64,000 bases of DNA from JAFMIT01 sp049421205 (GCA_049421205.1 JBMSMQ010000002.1:62001-126000), one strand, 5' to 3'. Counted from the first letter of the stretch, positions 41,886-51,891 are shown. Numbers and translations: made by a program. The notes: generated from the sequence alone by a model not told the origin.

Positions 41886-42077
41886 CTACTTTTCCCTCGG
41901 ATCGAGCCGTTCATGAGCCCAGATAGCCCTCCAGACTACCTGCGTATCAACACCTCGCTCAAGTGCCTGATGCGGTGTCATTCCTAGTTCTTCAATGAAT
42001 GTGTCCTTTGCCCAGGACTCGGCGTAGGTAACCCCAAAGTGTCGATTCATGCGGAGCCAAAATTCTGTGAGTTTCAT
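41886..42077 (-). CDS. DUF3046 family protein
   Basis: A 63-residue soluble protein of an actinobacterial family of unknown function that usually lies just upstream of recA. The pattern MKLTEFWLRMNRHFG, followed by MTPHQALERGVDTQVVWRA, is characteristic. It overlaps the preceding TetR-like gene by ATGA. No function can be assigned. Confidence 0.88.
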   Translation of the reverse strand: MKLTEFWLRMNRHFGVTYAESWAKDTFIEELGMTPHQALERGVDTQVVWRAIWAHERLDPREK

Positions 42078-42622
42078 CGCTTCACATCAGTCAAGAGCAG
42101 CCTTGAAAATAGCTCACTTGCGCTTTCCCGTTCGCGAGCCTCTCCAGGCTCGAGTGCCCACGACGAAAGCCACCTCATCAACGTAGTAGCAGTATCAAGA
42201 TCGGCTGCAACCGACCAATCCATAAGCAACTCTGTGACCCGTCCTGCATATGTGTCGTTTTCTAATCGACATAACTCACCGATGATTACTTGGAATTCGT
42301 CTGGATTCATTTTTCGAAATCCTTGAATTCTCCTATCGGTTGATATCCATTCGACAAGATGCAAAATTTTCGAATTGACGCTTGGGTGTTGTTCTGCAAT
42401 CTGCGCTGCTTCTTTCCAGAGTTGTTCAGATAAAAGCCCGAGTGCAAAAGAAATTGATGTCACCTGATTGTAAACAGTTGACCTCGTTAACCCACTTACT
42501 TTTGCTAGTTTTGTAAGGGTGATTTTTGAAAGTGGAACCTCAGTGAGCAACTCTGAAAGTCCATCCAAAATTGCTGCCTCAGTTTTAAGAGTGCGCGCAG
42601 TTTTTGTTCGAGTAGTACTCAC
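42074..42622 (-). CDS. TetR/AcrR-like transcriptional regulator
   Basis: A 182-residue protein with an N-terminal helix-turn-helix (ITLTKLAKVSGLTRSTVYNQV near residues 35-55) and an all-helical ligand-type C-terminal domain of unknown ligand. ATGA overlaps on both sides (with clgR before it and DUF3046 after it) place it firmly in one translational unit. No operator was identified. The TetR call rests on the N-terminal domain and length. Confidence 0.78.
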   Translation of the reverse strand: MSTTRTKTARTLKTEAAILDGLSELLTEVPLSKITLTKLAKVSGLTRSTVYNQVTSISFALGLLSEQLWKEAAQIAEQHPSVNSKILHLVEWISTDRRIQGFRKMNPDEFQVIIGELCRLENDTYAGRVTELLMDWSVAADLDTATTLMRWLSSWALEPGEARERESASELFSRLLLTDVKR

Positions 42623-42906
42623 GCAGCTTGGGATGACTTCTTGGACTGGGCACGTGAAATTGGCATTACCTTGTTTTCTTCACGTGCAAGGGCATCAGCA
42701 CACTGGCTTACGATTTGGGAGGCAGGAACCTCAAGCGCACGACAAATTGCAGCAATCAATTCACTTGAAGGTTCTTTTCGCCCACGTTCAATCTCTGAGA
42801 GATATCCAAGTGCTACATTGGAACGGGCAGATAATTGACGTAAGGTCATTCCTTGCTCTGCTCGATGCACTCTCAATTGAGCACCTAGCACTTCACGAAA
42901 AAGCAT
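42619..42906 (-). CDS. clgR: XRE-family regulator ClgR
   Basis: A 95-residue helix-turn-helix protein matching ClgR, the actinobacterial activator of clp protease genes. HTH: MTLRQLSARSNVALGYLSEIERGRKEPS (residues 20-47). Its position after pgsA-cinA and before recA is the conserved place of clgR. The C-terminus ends SSQAA; ClgR of other actinobacteria ends in small residues recognised by ClpP, which may hold here too (inference). Ribosome site GGAGG is good. Confidence 0.88.
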   Translation of the reverse strand: MLFREVLGAQLRVHRAEQGMTLRQLSARSNVALGYLSEIERGRKEPSSELIAAICRALEVPASQIVSQCADALAREENKVMPISRAQSKKSSQAA

Positions 42907-42964
42907 TGTTCCTCCACGGCATACGCTAGTGCTTCTTGGTTATTTTCGCATTCAGTTCATGAAA

Positions 42965-43546
42965 CTAATCTGTAATGTCGGGAAATCTCTCAAGATCAGT
43001 AAGCGGAACCAAAACGTCAAGAGCAAGCCCACACATCGCAATTGCTGTCTGAACTCGTATTTCTTGCCTATTTCCCTTGAGGTGAAGGCTTTGTGCACGA
43101 CTGTGCCCAGAGGTGGACAGATATGCTGCTATGTGCACCTCGCCTACCGGACGGTCGGCTAGGGTCTCGGGGCCGGCGACCCCTGTGCACGATAATCCGA
43201 GCGAACTTCTCGTTATCTTCGTGATTCCCATTGCCATTGCAAGTGCGGTCTCTGCATTCACGGGTCCTTGAGTTGACAGCAACTTTTCATCTACCTTGAG
43301 TAACTCAGATTTGAGATCAGTTGCATAGACGACGACTGATCCCCGAAAAACTGATGAGGATCCCTCCACTGATGTCAGTAGAGTCGCGAGCAGTCCACCC
43401 GTCAGCGATTCAGCGGTTGAAACTGTGATGTTTGCATAGTTGGCTACCGCAATCACCGCTCCCGCGAATTCGTATTCGCTTGGTTTTAGCGATGAATCCA
43501 TCAAATCACGGAGAGCATTGGCGGCATCACGCACGACTTGCTCCAT
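42965..43546 (-). CDS. CinA C-terminal domain protein (nicotinamide-nucleotide amidohydrolase, PncC)
   Basis: A 193-residue protein consisting only of the CinA C-terminal domain, which deamidates NMN. Family motifs are VSTAESLTGGLLATLLTSVEGSS near residue 43, GSVVVYAT, and LSCTGVAGPE near residue 118. The N-terminal MoCF-type domain of full CinA is absent. It overlaps the end of pgsA by 20 bases. Confidence 0.93.
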   Translation of the reverse strand: MEQVVRDAANALRDLMDSSLKPSEYEFAGAVIAVANYANITVSTAESLTGGLLATLLTSVEGSSSVFRGSVVVYATDLKSELLKVDEKLLSTQGPVNAETALAMAMGITKITRSSLGLSCTGVAGPETLADRPVGEVHIAAYLSTSGHSRAQSLHLKGNRQEIRVQTAIAMCGLALDVLVPLTDLERFPDITD

Positions 43547-44057
43547 AACTTCGAATGTAGTTCACACCAGTCCATAGTGTGACAATAACTGCTGCACCAT
43601 AGAAGAGTGGGAGAAGTAATTCAATCTGCTGCAATTGAAACTCTTCATTGACAAGGGCAATTGAAATTGTTGCAATCTGTACTGCAGTTTTCACTTTTCC
43701 ACCACGATCTGCTGCTAGCACGTGGGATTTTATGAGTGTCAAGCGCCAGAGCGTGATTCCAATTTCTCGCACCAGGATGAGAAGTGTTGCCCACCACGGA
43801 ATCATATAAAGAATAGAAAGACCAATCCATGCCACGCCTGTGAGGGCTTTATCTGCAATTGGATCGCCGATTTGACCAAGTGCGCTGACCGTGTTGGTTT
43901 TTCGCGCAAGCCAGCCATCGAGGAGATCCGATATTCCCGCAGCCCAGAAGAGGAGTAATGCCAACAGATATTCCTGCATGGAAATCAACACATACCCAAA
44001 AACGGGAACCATAAGTAGTCGTATCAAGGTAATCAGATTTGGCCAAGTGCGTTTCAT
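43527..44057 (-). CDS. pgsA: CDP-diacylglycerol-glycerol-3-phosphate 3-phosphatidyltransferase
   Basis: Membrane enzyme making phosphatidylglycerol phosphate, 176 residues, about four to five helices. The N-terminal WPNLITLIRLLMVP and the complete motif DGWLARK-x7-G-x3-D-x3-D near residue 46 are typical of PgsA. Unlike the paralogue at 18275-18976, the conserved Arg is kept. It is coupled by ATGA to rimO. Confidence 0.93.
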   Translation of the reverse strand: MKRTWPNLITLIRLLMVPVFGYVLISMQEYLLALLLFWAAGISDLLDGWLARKTNTVSALGQIGDPIADKALTGVAWIGLSILYMIPWWATLLILVREIGITLWRLTLIKSHVLAADRGGKVKTAVQIATISIALVNEEFQLQQIELLLPLFYGAAVIVTLWTGVNYIRSYGASRA

Positions 44058-45418
44058 AGAATCTCCGCAATCAGATCAACGCCATGGGCACCAATGACTC
44101 GTGCTTTCAGAATTATTCCAGCATCTATCTCTCTATCAACTAGTGTAATTCCATCAACTTCTGGTGCTTGATATTGATTTCTTCCTTCATTCGACGTTGT
44201 ATCAAATAGAACTTCAATAATCTCCCCTACTCGCGATTCAGATCGCTGTTGTGAGATTTCTTCGACCATCTGCGATACTGCAATAAAACGCTCGGCGATT
44301 TCACGTTCGGAGATTTGTTCACTCATGAGTGCAGCTTCGGTATCGTCTTCATTCGAGTAGGGGAAGACGCCGACTGTATCCATTTCGGCACTTTGAATAA
44401 ATTCAAGTAACTCCTCAACGTCTGCCTCAGTCTCACCTGGAAAGCCAACGATGACATTAGAGCGAATTGCAGCGGTTGGATCTAATTTTCGAATGTTTGA
44501 GATGAGTGACAGAAAACTTTCAGAATTACCAAATCTGCGCATTCTTCGAAGCACATCCCCTGATGCGTGTTGAAAAGACAAATCAAAATAGTTAGTTACC
44601 TTGTCCGTTGAAATCATGGTTTCGAAAAGTCCTGGGCGAACTTCAGCAGGTTGCAAATATGAGATGCGGATGCGTTCAATGCCATCTATTTCCGATAAGG
44701 CTGGAAGTAACATTTCAAGAAGTCGCACCTCACCTAGGTCTTTTCCATACGAAGTTGAATTTTCGCTTACGAGCAACAGCTCTTTTACGCCTTGTTCAGA
44801 AAGCCACACTGCTTCAGCAATAATGTCGACAGGTTTTCTGGAAACATACGCACCACGAAAACGAGGTATCGCACAAAATGTGCAACGACGGTCACAGCCG
44901 CTGGCGATCTTTAGTGGGGCATATGGTTTTGCATCAAGCCGCACTCTGAGGACATCAGTACTGTGCCCTGGAACGAATAAACTACTTGAATCGCGCAACG
45001 ATGGCGACTTCGCCATCAGCGTGCGTCTATCAAAAGGTGTATGACTTTCTACCTGACCACCTTCGATGATTGTGTCGAGAATTTGACCGATTTGCGGATA
45101 CTTATCAAATCCAACGACTGCATCTGCTTCTGTTAACTCGCCCTGGAGTTCTTTTCCGTATCGCTCCGCCATACACCCAACTGCAACTACAGCCTTTACG
45201 TTGTGTTGAGTTCGTATATCGTTTGCAGCCAAGATAGTGTCAATAGAGTCTTTCTTTGCTGAATCGATAAACCCACAGGTATTCACAATGATTGCTTCAG
45301 CATCTTCGGCAGAGTTTGTCAGCTGCCAATCATTTACAGCCAAGATACTCGCAAGCTCTGCACTGTCTGTTTCATTACGCGAACATCCCAAAGTCACAAG
45401 ATGCACTTTTTTCGCCAT
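44054..45418 (-). CDS. rimO: Ribosomal protein S12 methylthiotransferase RimO
   Basis: Radical-SAM enzyme that methylthiolates an aspartate of S12, 454 residues. N-terminal cysteines in VTLGCSRNETDS, VNTCGFIDSAK and VGCMAERYG distinguish RimO from MiaB, and the radical SAM motif is SGCDRRCTFCAIP near residue 180. A TRAM domain ends the protein. ATG start, 24 bp after the RodZ-like gene. Confidence 0.95.
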   Translation of the reverse strand: MAKKVHLVTLGCSRNETDSAELASILAVNDWQLTNSAEDAEAIIVNTCGFIDSAKKDSIDTILAANDIRTQHNVKAVVAVGCMAERYGKELQGELTEADAVVGFDKYPQIGQILDTIIEGGQVESHTPFDRRTLMAKSPSLRDSSSLFVPGHSTDVLRVRLDAKPYAPLKIASGCDRRCTFCAIPRFRGAYVSRKPVDIIAEAVWLSEQGVKELLLVSENSTSYGKDLGEVRLLEMLLPALSEIDGIERIRISYLQPAEVRPGLFETMISTDKVTNYFDLSFQHASGDVLRRMRRFGNSESFLSLISNIRKLDPTAAIRSNVIVGFPGETEADVEELLEFIQSAEMDTVGVFPYSNEDDTEAALMSEQISEREIAERFIAVSQMVEEISQQRSESRVGEIIEVLFDTTSNEGRNQYQAPEVDGITLVDREIDAGIILKARVIGAHGVDLIAEIL

Positions 45419-45442
45419 ACGCCAAGCCTAGGTTGTGAAGGT

Positions 45443-46123
45443 TTAAATGCCCGAAGGGCTCGTGAATATCTGAGACACTACTTCTCCGATACCCCCGAGA
45501 TAACCAATGTTCTCATCATTCACAGTGATATTCACTCCAGCAGCATTACCGACAGTCACAGTCAATGACAGTGTGTCTGAAAAATCGAGCCTCTCTCCTG
45601 CTTCTGCAATACGTTCAAAAATTATTTGATTCGTGCTGTTCTTTACAGACACCCATGAACGACTTTCAGCCACAAGGGTGACACGTACGCCACTTCCGAT
45701 GTTTGGTGTCGGATTTTCAGTTGGGGTTGAGGTAATACTTATGGTAGGCAGTGGTTCTAAAACTTGTGGACTTCTCGTGAAGAGTCCGTAGATGATGACC
45801 GCAAATAAAGTGACAAGACCTATCCCCATAATGATCGGTGTGTAGTTTCTCTTTTCAAGTGGCACTCCTTCCCGATCAAGCACATTCATAATTTGAGGGG
45901 GAACAGTAGGTTCATGAAGAGGAGATGTTTCTACTAGTTCAATATCAAGTGCTTTTGCGATTGCCTGGAGATTTGCTTTCACAAAAACTATTGCATCGAT
46001 AGAAAAATTGTCATTTTCAAAACTCGTTATGTTTTTAACACTGACTCGAGAGAGTTTGGAAAGTTGTTCGATACTCAGGTTTTTTGCCAGACGAGCGCTT
46101 CGTATCTGTTCGCCTAAACTCAT
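45443..46123 (-). CDS. RodZ-like helix-turn-helix membrane protein
   Basis: A 226-residue bitopic protein: an N-terminal XRE-type HTH (residues 1-65, IEQLSKLSRVSVKNITSFE), one membrane helix near residues 97-115, a Thr/Pro-rich linker and an extracytoplasmic DUF4115-like beta domain (RVTLVAESRSWVSV...). This is the RodZ architecture, a cytoskeletal adaptor, and in Actinobacteria it adjoins ftsK. MreB was not seen in the window. ATG start, 9 bp after ftsK. Confidence 0.82.
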   Translation of the reverse strand: MSLGEQIRSARLAKNLSIEQLSKLSRVSVKNITSFENDNFSIDAIVFVKANLQAIAKALDIELVETSPLHEPTVPPQIMNVLDREGVPLEKRNYTPIIMGIGLVTLFAVIIYGLFTRSPQVLEPLPTISITSTPTENPTPNIGSGVRVTLVAESRSWVSVKNSTNQIIFERIAEAGERLDFSDTLSLTVTVGNAAGVNITVNDENIGYLGGIGEVVSQIFTSPSGI

Positions 46124-46132
46124 TGGATAAGC

Positions 46133-48529
46133 CTAAGAAACTTCTGATCGAATCGCCGCCAACGTATTTGCAAGCTCTTCTGGTTGAATCAGGACATCTC
46201 GGGCTTTCGCACCTTCACTTGGCCCCACGATGCCACGAGATTCCATCAAATCCATCAATCGTCCCGCTTTTGCGAAGCCAACTCTCAGTTTTCGTTGCAA
46301 CATTGAGGTAGACCCAAATTGTGTGGAAATCACTAACTCTACAGCGGCAAGGAGAATGTCCAAGTCGCTACCAATATCGCTATCGCTTGCATTGAGGGAT
46401 AGCTTCACTTGGTTGATGTCTTCACGATATTCAGGCTCTGCCTGAGCCTTGCAGTGTGAAACAACTTTACGGATTTCGGCTTCACTAATAAAAGCGCCCT
46501 GTACTCGAATTGGCTTACTTGCCCCAATTGGAAGGAATAGTGCATCACCTTGCCCAATGAGTTTCTCTGCTCCGGCTTGATCAATGATGACGCGTGAATC
46601 AGTAAGACTTGATGTGGCAAATGCTAGACGACTCGGCACGTTTGCTTTAATCAATCCTGTCACAACATCAACCGATGGACGCTGGGTTGCAAGTACGAGA
46701 TGAATTCCAGCAGCACGAGCCAACTGTGTGATACGGACGATGCTTTCCTCCACATCCCGTGGCGCAACCATCATAAGGTCTGCTAATTCGTCGACAACAA
46801 CTAGGAGATAGGGATATGGTTTAAGCACTCGTTTGCTGTCGGGCGGAAGCTTGATTTTGTTATCTTTTACTGCTTTGTTGAAGTCATCGATATGTCGAAA
46901 TGAGAACGCCGCCAAATCATCGTAGCGATTGTCCATTTCTTTCACAACCCACTGTAAGGCCTCTGCTGCCTTCTTTGGATTTGTAATAATCGGTGTTATC
47001 AGATGCGGAACACCTTCATATGGTGCAAGTTCAACTCGTTTTGGATCAATGAGCACAAGTCTCACGTCATCTGGTGTGGCTCTCATCAGGATTGATGAGA
47101 TTAACGAATTGATACACGATGATTTACCTGCACCTGTTGCACCTGCGACCAGAAGATGCGGCATTCGTGCCAAATTAGCAACGACAAACCCGCCTTCGAC
47201 ATCTTTTCCTAGCGCCACAGTCAAGGGATGGTGTTCCGCTCGCGCTACATTGCTGCGCAAAACATCACCAAGTACTACCACTTCGCGATCGCTGTTAGGA
47301 ATTTCAATACCGACAGCAGATTTTCCCGGTATCGGAGAAAGAATCCTCACATCAGAATGGGCAACTGCATATGAAATATTTTTTGCCAACTGAGTGATAC
47401 GTTCAACTTTCACTCCAGTGCCAAGTTCTACCTCATATCGAGTTACGGTTGGTCCCCTCAAGTACCCAGTAACTTCTGCATCTACATCAAACTCTTCGAA
47501 TACCCCCATCAATGCCTGTTTGATTGCATCATTCGCTTTCGAATTCGCTTTTGGAGCAACACCTTGGGTCAGTATCGAGAAATCTGGTAATGAATAAGGT
47601 AAATCAAGAGGTAGCTCAACATCGCCGACCAATGTCGGAGTTTCACGGACAAGTTCAATTATGGCCTCATCATCTGTTTCATAAATTGGCTTTTGAATTG
47701 TTTGCAATTCAGCCGTGTCATCATTTTCGAAATTCTCAATCATTTCTTCTGGGTCTTCCGTAAGTTCGCTTTCGATAATTGCAATTGTTTCAAATGGTTC
47801 ATCTGCTGCATATGAATCGAGTTCAACATTTTCAGGTTTTGCTTCGCGAGCAGGTATACGATTCTTTATAAGTGCAATTAATAGCCCAATTCGATTGGGC
47901 ACTTGTTTCAATGGCGTTTTCGTAACGATTAAGAGAGAGAAGAACATAATAAGCACGAGAATTGCAAGGGCAAATCCAACGCTCACCGCAGCGATGAGTG
48001 GAGCCGTAATGATATAGCCAGTGAAACCAGCTGCAGCGTTCATTGCAAGTGCGCCATCTTCAAAACCTGGCGCACCTTGGGCAATGTGCCAAAGCCCAAG
48101 GAATGAAATCAACAAACCAAAAAATCCAATGGAGATTCTTGATGTTTCATCGATTTTGTCAGGATTTCTCAATGATCGAATGGATAGCCAGAGAAAGAAG
48201 AGTGGCCAAATCAGATGCCCCGCACCAAAGAGACTCTGGCTCATCGTGAATAGAAAACCTGTTAACCAACCTTCAACTTGAAACCAAGAACCGGCAGCTG
48301 TGATGAGAGCGAGACCAAAGAAAAGAAATCCAAAACCATCAATTCGAAGTTCAGGATCTACATCCTTAGCACCGTTGCCGATTGAACGTACCGCTGAACC
48401 AAGTATGTGCCCCAGACCACGCCATACCCACAACATCCCCTTGATGATTCCACCTATGAATCGACCAATTGGGCTTTTCGCTTTAGCAGCCTTGGGGCGT
48501 GCGCGAGTGGGGGAAGTTTTGCTCGCCAT
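46133..48529 (-). CDS. ftsK: DNA translocase FtsK
   Basis: Septal DNA pump, 798 residues. Four membrane segments lie in the first 200 residues, then an acidic linker, then the RecA-like motor with Walker A in GATGAGKSS near residue 466, Walker B in LLVVVDELADLMM near residue 570, and a C-terminal winged-helix gamma domain (STSMLQRKLRVGFAKAGRL). The ATG at 48529 is preferred; a GTG at 48550 adds seven residues. Neither has a clear ribosome site. It precedes the RodZ-like gene. Confidence 0.94.
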   Translation of the reverse strand: MASKTSPTRARPKAAKAKSPIGRFIGGIIKGMLWVWRGLGHILGSAVRSIGNGAKDVDPELRIDGFGFLFFGLALITAAGSWFQVEGWLTGFLFTMSQSLFGAGHLIWPLFFLWLSIRSLRNPDKIDETSRISIGFFGLLISFLGLWHIAQGAPGFEDGALAMNAAAGFTGYIITAPLIAAVSVGFALAILVLIMFFSLLIVTKTPLKQVPNRIGLLIALIKNRIPAREAKPENVELDSYAADEPFETIAIIESELTEDPEEMIENFENDDTAELQTIQKPIYETDDEAIIELVRETPTLVGDVELPLDLPYSLPDFSILTQGVAPKANSKANDAIKQALMGVFEEFDVDAEVTGYLRGPTVTRYEVELGTGVKVERITQLAKNISYAVAHSDVRILSPIPGKSAVGIEIPNSDREVVVLGDVLRSNVARAEHHPLTVALGKDVEGGFVVANLARMPHLLVAGATGAGKSSCINSLISSILMRATPDDVRLVLIDPKRVELAPYEGVPHLITPIITNPKKAAEALQWVVKEMDNRYDDLAAFSFRHIDDFNKAVKDNKIKLPPDSKRVLKPYPYLLVVVDELADLMMVAPRDVEESIVRITQLARAAGIHLVLATQRPSVDVVTGLIKANVPSRLAFATSSLTDSRVIIDQAGAEKLIGQGDALFLPIGASKPIRVQGAFISEAEIRKVVSHCKAQAEPEYREDINQVKLSLNASDSDIGSDLDILLAAVELVISTQFGSTSMLQRKLRVGFAKAGRLMDLMESRGIVGPSEGAKARDVLIQPEELANTLAAIRSEVS

Positions 48530-48588
48530 GAGTAGGCATTTTATCGTCACATAAGGTTAAAACAGCCACTTTCGTCTCACGTGTCTCA

Positions 48589-50268
48589 TCAAGATTCAAT
48601 GACGACCGGGACAATCATTGGCTTTCGTCGATGCGTTTCATTGACCCATTTCCCGAGCGTTCTGCGCATCAGTTGTTGCAATTGATGCGTATCGGTCACA
48701 GAGTCTCGAAGTGCTTGCTCAAGCGCATCTTGGATAAGCGGAATCACCGGTTTAAAAACTCCATCATCTTCGGCAAATCCACGAGCGTGTATTTCAGGAC
48801 CTGCCACCACTTTGCAATGGGTGAGGTCGAGTGCCACGATGCAGGAGATAAAACCTTCATCCCCAAGTATTTTTCTATCTTTCAATGAAACTTCAGAAAT
48901 ATCGCCAACCGAAGCTCCATCAACATAAACGTATCCACAATCAACGGCTCCGACTATTCGAAGCCGAGAAGATTCAAGGTCAGCGACCATTCCATCTTCG
49001 AGCACTACAACATTTTCAACACCAGTTTTTCTGGCAAGCTCTGCATTTGCAAGAAGATGGCGGGGTTCGCCATGTACTGGCAAAACGTTTTTTGGCTTTA
49101 CGATGTTATAGAGCATAAGCAATTCACCACTTGCAGCATGACCAGACACATGCACAAAAGCATTACCTTTATGAATGACTTTTGCACCTAAACGAGAAAG
49201 CCCATTGATGACTCGACCTACTGAATTTTCGTTTCCAGGAATGAGAGATGATGCAAGTATTACTGTGTCAAACTCAGTGATGTGAATTTTGTGATCTTTA
49301 CTTGCCATACGTGAAAGTGCACTCATCGGTTCCCCTTGCGAACCGGTACTAATAAGAACTACTTGATGGTCTGGGAAATTCTCAATATCGCTATTTGATA
49401 CAAGCGTTCCATCTGGAAATGTCAGGTGACCAAGTTCTTTTGCAATTGTCATATTGCGAACCATTGAGCGACCTATGAAAGCAATTTTCCGTTTATTCTT
49501 GACAGCCACATCAATGATTTGCTGAATTCGATGCACATGCGATGCAAATGAAGCAACAATGACTCTCCCTTTTGCAGAGGCAAAAACGCTTTCAAGGGTT
49601 GGGATGATGTCCGCTTCACTCGGCACAAATCCTGGAATCTCTGCATTTGTTGAGTCTGCCATTAAGACATCAACACCTTGTTCCCCCAGTTTTGCAAGAG
49701 TCACTACATCTGTAATTCTGTTATCGAGTGGAAGCTGATCCATTTTGAAATCGCCTGTATGGATGACAACCCCAGCAGAAGTTTTAATCGCAAGTGCTAC
49801 TGCGTCTGGTATGGAATGATTGACAGCTATGAAGGAAACAGTGAACTGGCTTGTTTGCACTTGCTCGTTATCTTTTATGGTTCTTAAAACTCCACTCACT
49901 CTGTGTTCTTGAAGTTTTGCTTGCAAGAACGCAAGGGTTAGTTCTGCTCCATAAATTGGAATATCGTTTTTGTTTTTCAATAAAAAAGGTACTGCGCCAA
50001 TGTGATCTTCATGTCCATGGGTGAGAAAAATTCCTTCAATATCACTCCAGCGATCTTCGAGGTAGGTAAAGTCTGGCAAAATTAAATCGATTCCAGGTTG
50101 AGACTCAGCCGGGAAAAGTACACCACAATCGACCACGATTATTTTGGTATTAATCTCAAAGATAGCCATATTGCGGCCAACATCGCCAAGACCACCTAGC
50201 GGAATAATGCGCAATACATCTGGCGTTAACGGTGGTGGGGCTCCAAGGTCGCTATGTGAATGGATCAC
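48589..50268 (-). CDS. rnj: Ribonuclease J
   Basis: Metallo-beta-lactamase fold endo/5' exoribonuclease, 559 residues, typical length. Metal motif THGHEDHIGA near residue 84, HTGDFKMD near residue 172, the beta-CASP domain (FIGRSMVRNM, ISTGSQGEP near residue 313) and HVSGHAASGEL near residue 368. ATG overlaps the dapA stop by ATGA. In Actinobacteria dapA-rnj is a common pair. Confidence 0.96.
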   Translation of the reverse strand: MIHSHSDLGAPPPLTPDVLRIIPLGGLGDVGRNMAIFEINTKIIVVDCGVLFPAESQPGIDLILPDFTYLEDRWSDIEGIFLTHGHEDHIGAVPFLLKNKNDIPIYGAELTLAFLQAKLQEHRVSGVLRTIKDNEQVQTSQFTVSFIAVNHSIPDAVALAIKTSAGVVIHTGDFKMDQLPLDNRITDVVTLAKLGEQGVDVLMADSTNAEIPGFVPSEADIIPTLESVFASAKGRVIVASFASHVHRIQQIIDVAVKNKRKIAFIGRSMVRNMTIAKELGHLTFPDGTLVSNSDIENFPDHQVVLISTGSQGEPMSALSRMASKDHKIHITEFDTVILASSLIPGNENSVGRVINGLSRLGAKVIHKGNAFVHVSGHAASGELLMLYNIVKPKNVLPVHGEPRHLLANAELARKTGVENVVVLEDGMVADLESSRLRIVGAVDCGYVYVDGASVGDISEVSLKDRKILGDEGFISCIVALDLTHCKVVAGPEIHARGFAEDDGVFKPVIPLIQDALEQALRDSVTDTHQLQQLMRRTLGKWVNETHRRKPMIVPVVIES

Positions 50269-51161
50269 AAACTCAATCCACCTTGTCGCAAATATTCACG
50301 TAATTCAGCACGGTGTGAATCATTCGCAATGACATACGGAAGTCGAACTGCGCCGCCACCTTTACGTCCCAGTAAATCTAACGCTGCTTTCACCATAATT
50401 GCACCACCAAGTTTTGTCATAACACCAGTGGTGATTGGGACGAGCGAATTGTTGATTTCAGTTGCCATTTGAACATCTCCTGATTCAAATGCACTGAGCA
50501 TTGCCTTCAATCGATCAGCAATGAGGTGTCCTGTGACAGAGACAAATCCAACTGCACCAATCGAAAGTAGTGGTAAATTTAAAGCATCTTCACCTGAGTA
50601 ATAGACCATATCTGATTGACTCATCACAAGGCTTGATTGGTATAAATCCCCTTTTGCATCTTTATTCGCAACGATTCTTGGATGCTCTGATAAGCGAACT
50701 AGGGTTTCTGAACCAATGGCAACACCTGAGCGACCCGGTATGTCGTAGAGCATCACATCAAGCCCAGTGGAATTCGCGACCGCAACAAAGTGTTGATAAA
50801 GACCCTCTTGTGGTGGTTTGTTGTAATAGGGGCACACGACCAATAATCCATCAACGCCAGCGGCCTCAGCGAGGCGGGCATTTTCAATTGTTTTATAGGT
50901 ATCGTTCGTGCCAACTCCAGCAATGATTCTCACATTGTCGCCTACTGCACGACGCACAGTCTTCAATAACTCGATTTTCTCTTCATTTGATGTTGTCGCC
51001 GACTCACCGGTTGTGCCATTAATCACAAGACCATCATTGCCAAGTGCCACAAGATCATGCGCAAGTTCTGCTGCTGCATCTAAATCAACAGACAAATCAT
51101 CACGAAATGGTGTCACCATCGCCGTGAGCACCGAGCCGAATGGTTTATTGTGTGTAGACAT
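50265..51161 (-). CDS. dapA: 4-hydroxy-tetrahydrodipicolinate synthase
   Basis: First committed step of the diaminopimelate pathway, 298 residues. It has GTTGESATTSNEEK near residue 49 (Thr-Thr active site pair), LYDIPGRSGVAI near residue 139 with the catalytic Tyr, and the Schiff-base Lys in IVANKDAKGD near residue 166. ATG at 51161 has AGGAG four bases upstream; a longer reading overlaps thyX. It follows thyX by 7 bp and is coupled to rnj. Confidence 0.96.
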   Translation of the reverse strand: MSTHNKPFGSVLTAMVTPFRDDLSVDLDAAAELAHDLVALGNDGLVINGTTGESATTSNEEKIELLKTVRRAVGDNVRIIAGVGTNDTYKTIENARLAEAAGVDGLLVVCPYYNKPPQEGLYQHFVAVANSTGLDVMLYDIPGRSGVAIGSETLVRLSEHPRIVANKDAKGDLYQSSLVMSQSDMVYYSGEDALNLPLLSIGAVGFVSVTGHLIADRLKAMLSAFESGDVQMATEINNSLVPITTGVMTKLGGAIMVKAALDLLGRKGGGAVRLPYVIANDSHRAELREYLRQGGLSL

Positions 51162-51168
51162 TTTTCTC

Positions 51169-51891
51169 CTAAGGGGCAACTCGACCGTTTGCAACAAACG
51201 CTTTATGAGTCAGTGGCATCAACTTCTTCCACTCTTCCTCGTAACGTTCAGCGACCATCTCAATTTCACGCTGGGGAAACGATGGGAAATGAGAGTCTTC
51301 CTTCTTCATCCGAAGTGATAAGAAATTCATCATTGCTCGAGCGTTCATTGTGACATACGCACTTGAGTAAATAGTCACAGGTAAAACTATTCTCGCAACT
51401 TCTCGAGCAATCCCTGCATCAAGCATTTTCACATAGGCGTTATACGCATTCTGACATACTTCCCTTGTCAATCCATCAATAAGTTCAAACTGTTCTTTCG
51501 TTCCATCCACGAATTCATACGCGCCAGGTTTTCCCACTTGGACAAGTTTTCGTTCGATACCTGGTACATAAAACTCGGGCTCTAAGACTTTATATCGTCC
51601 GCTTTCTTCGTTGTAGGAAGCAATTCGGTGCCGAAAATGTTCTCGCCACATAAATATGGGGGCTTTGACAAAAAACGTCATCGATGAATGTTCAAATGGG
51701 CTACCGTGACGATCTCGCATGAGATAGTTGATAAGTCCTTCAGATCGAGTGGGATCAGTGGCAACATCATCGAGTGATTGCTCACCTTTGGTTGAAACGC
51801 GTGCAGCCCAAATGACATCAGCATCTGATGCGGCAGCCTTTACTAGTTCAACAGTGACATCGCTTCGGAAACTTATGGTGTTTTCAGTCAC
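51169..51891 (-). CDS. thyX: Flavin-dependent thymidylate synthase ThyX
   Basis: FAD-dependent dTMP synthase, 240 residues. The ThyX motif is complete: RHRIASYNEESGRY near residue 87. Further family elements are HGSPFEHSSMTFFVKAP near residue 62 and the C-terminal MNARAMMNFLSLR. GTG start with AGGAG about 10 bases upstream. First in the thyX-dapA-rnj unit. No thyA or dfrA is in the window. Confidence 0.96.
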   Translation of the reverse strand: MTENTISFRSDVTVELVKAAASDADVIWAARVSTKGEQSLDDVATDPTRSEGLINYLMRDRHGSPFEHSSMTFFVKAPIFMWREHFRHRIASYNEESGRYKVLEPEFYVPGIERKLVQVGKPGAYEFVDGTKEQFELIDGLTREVCQNAYNAYVKMLDAGIAREVARIVLPVTIYSSAYVTMNARAMMNFLSLRMKKEDSHFPSFPQREIEMVAERYEEEWKKLMPLTHKAFVANGRVAP

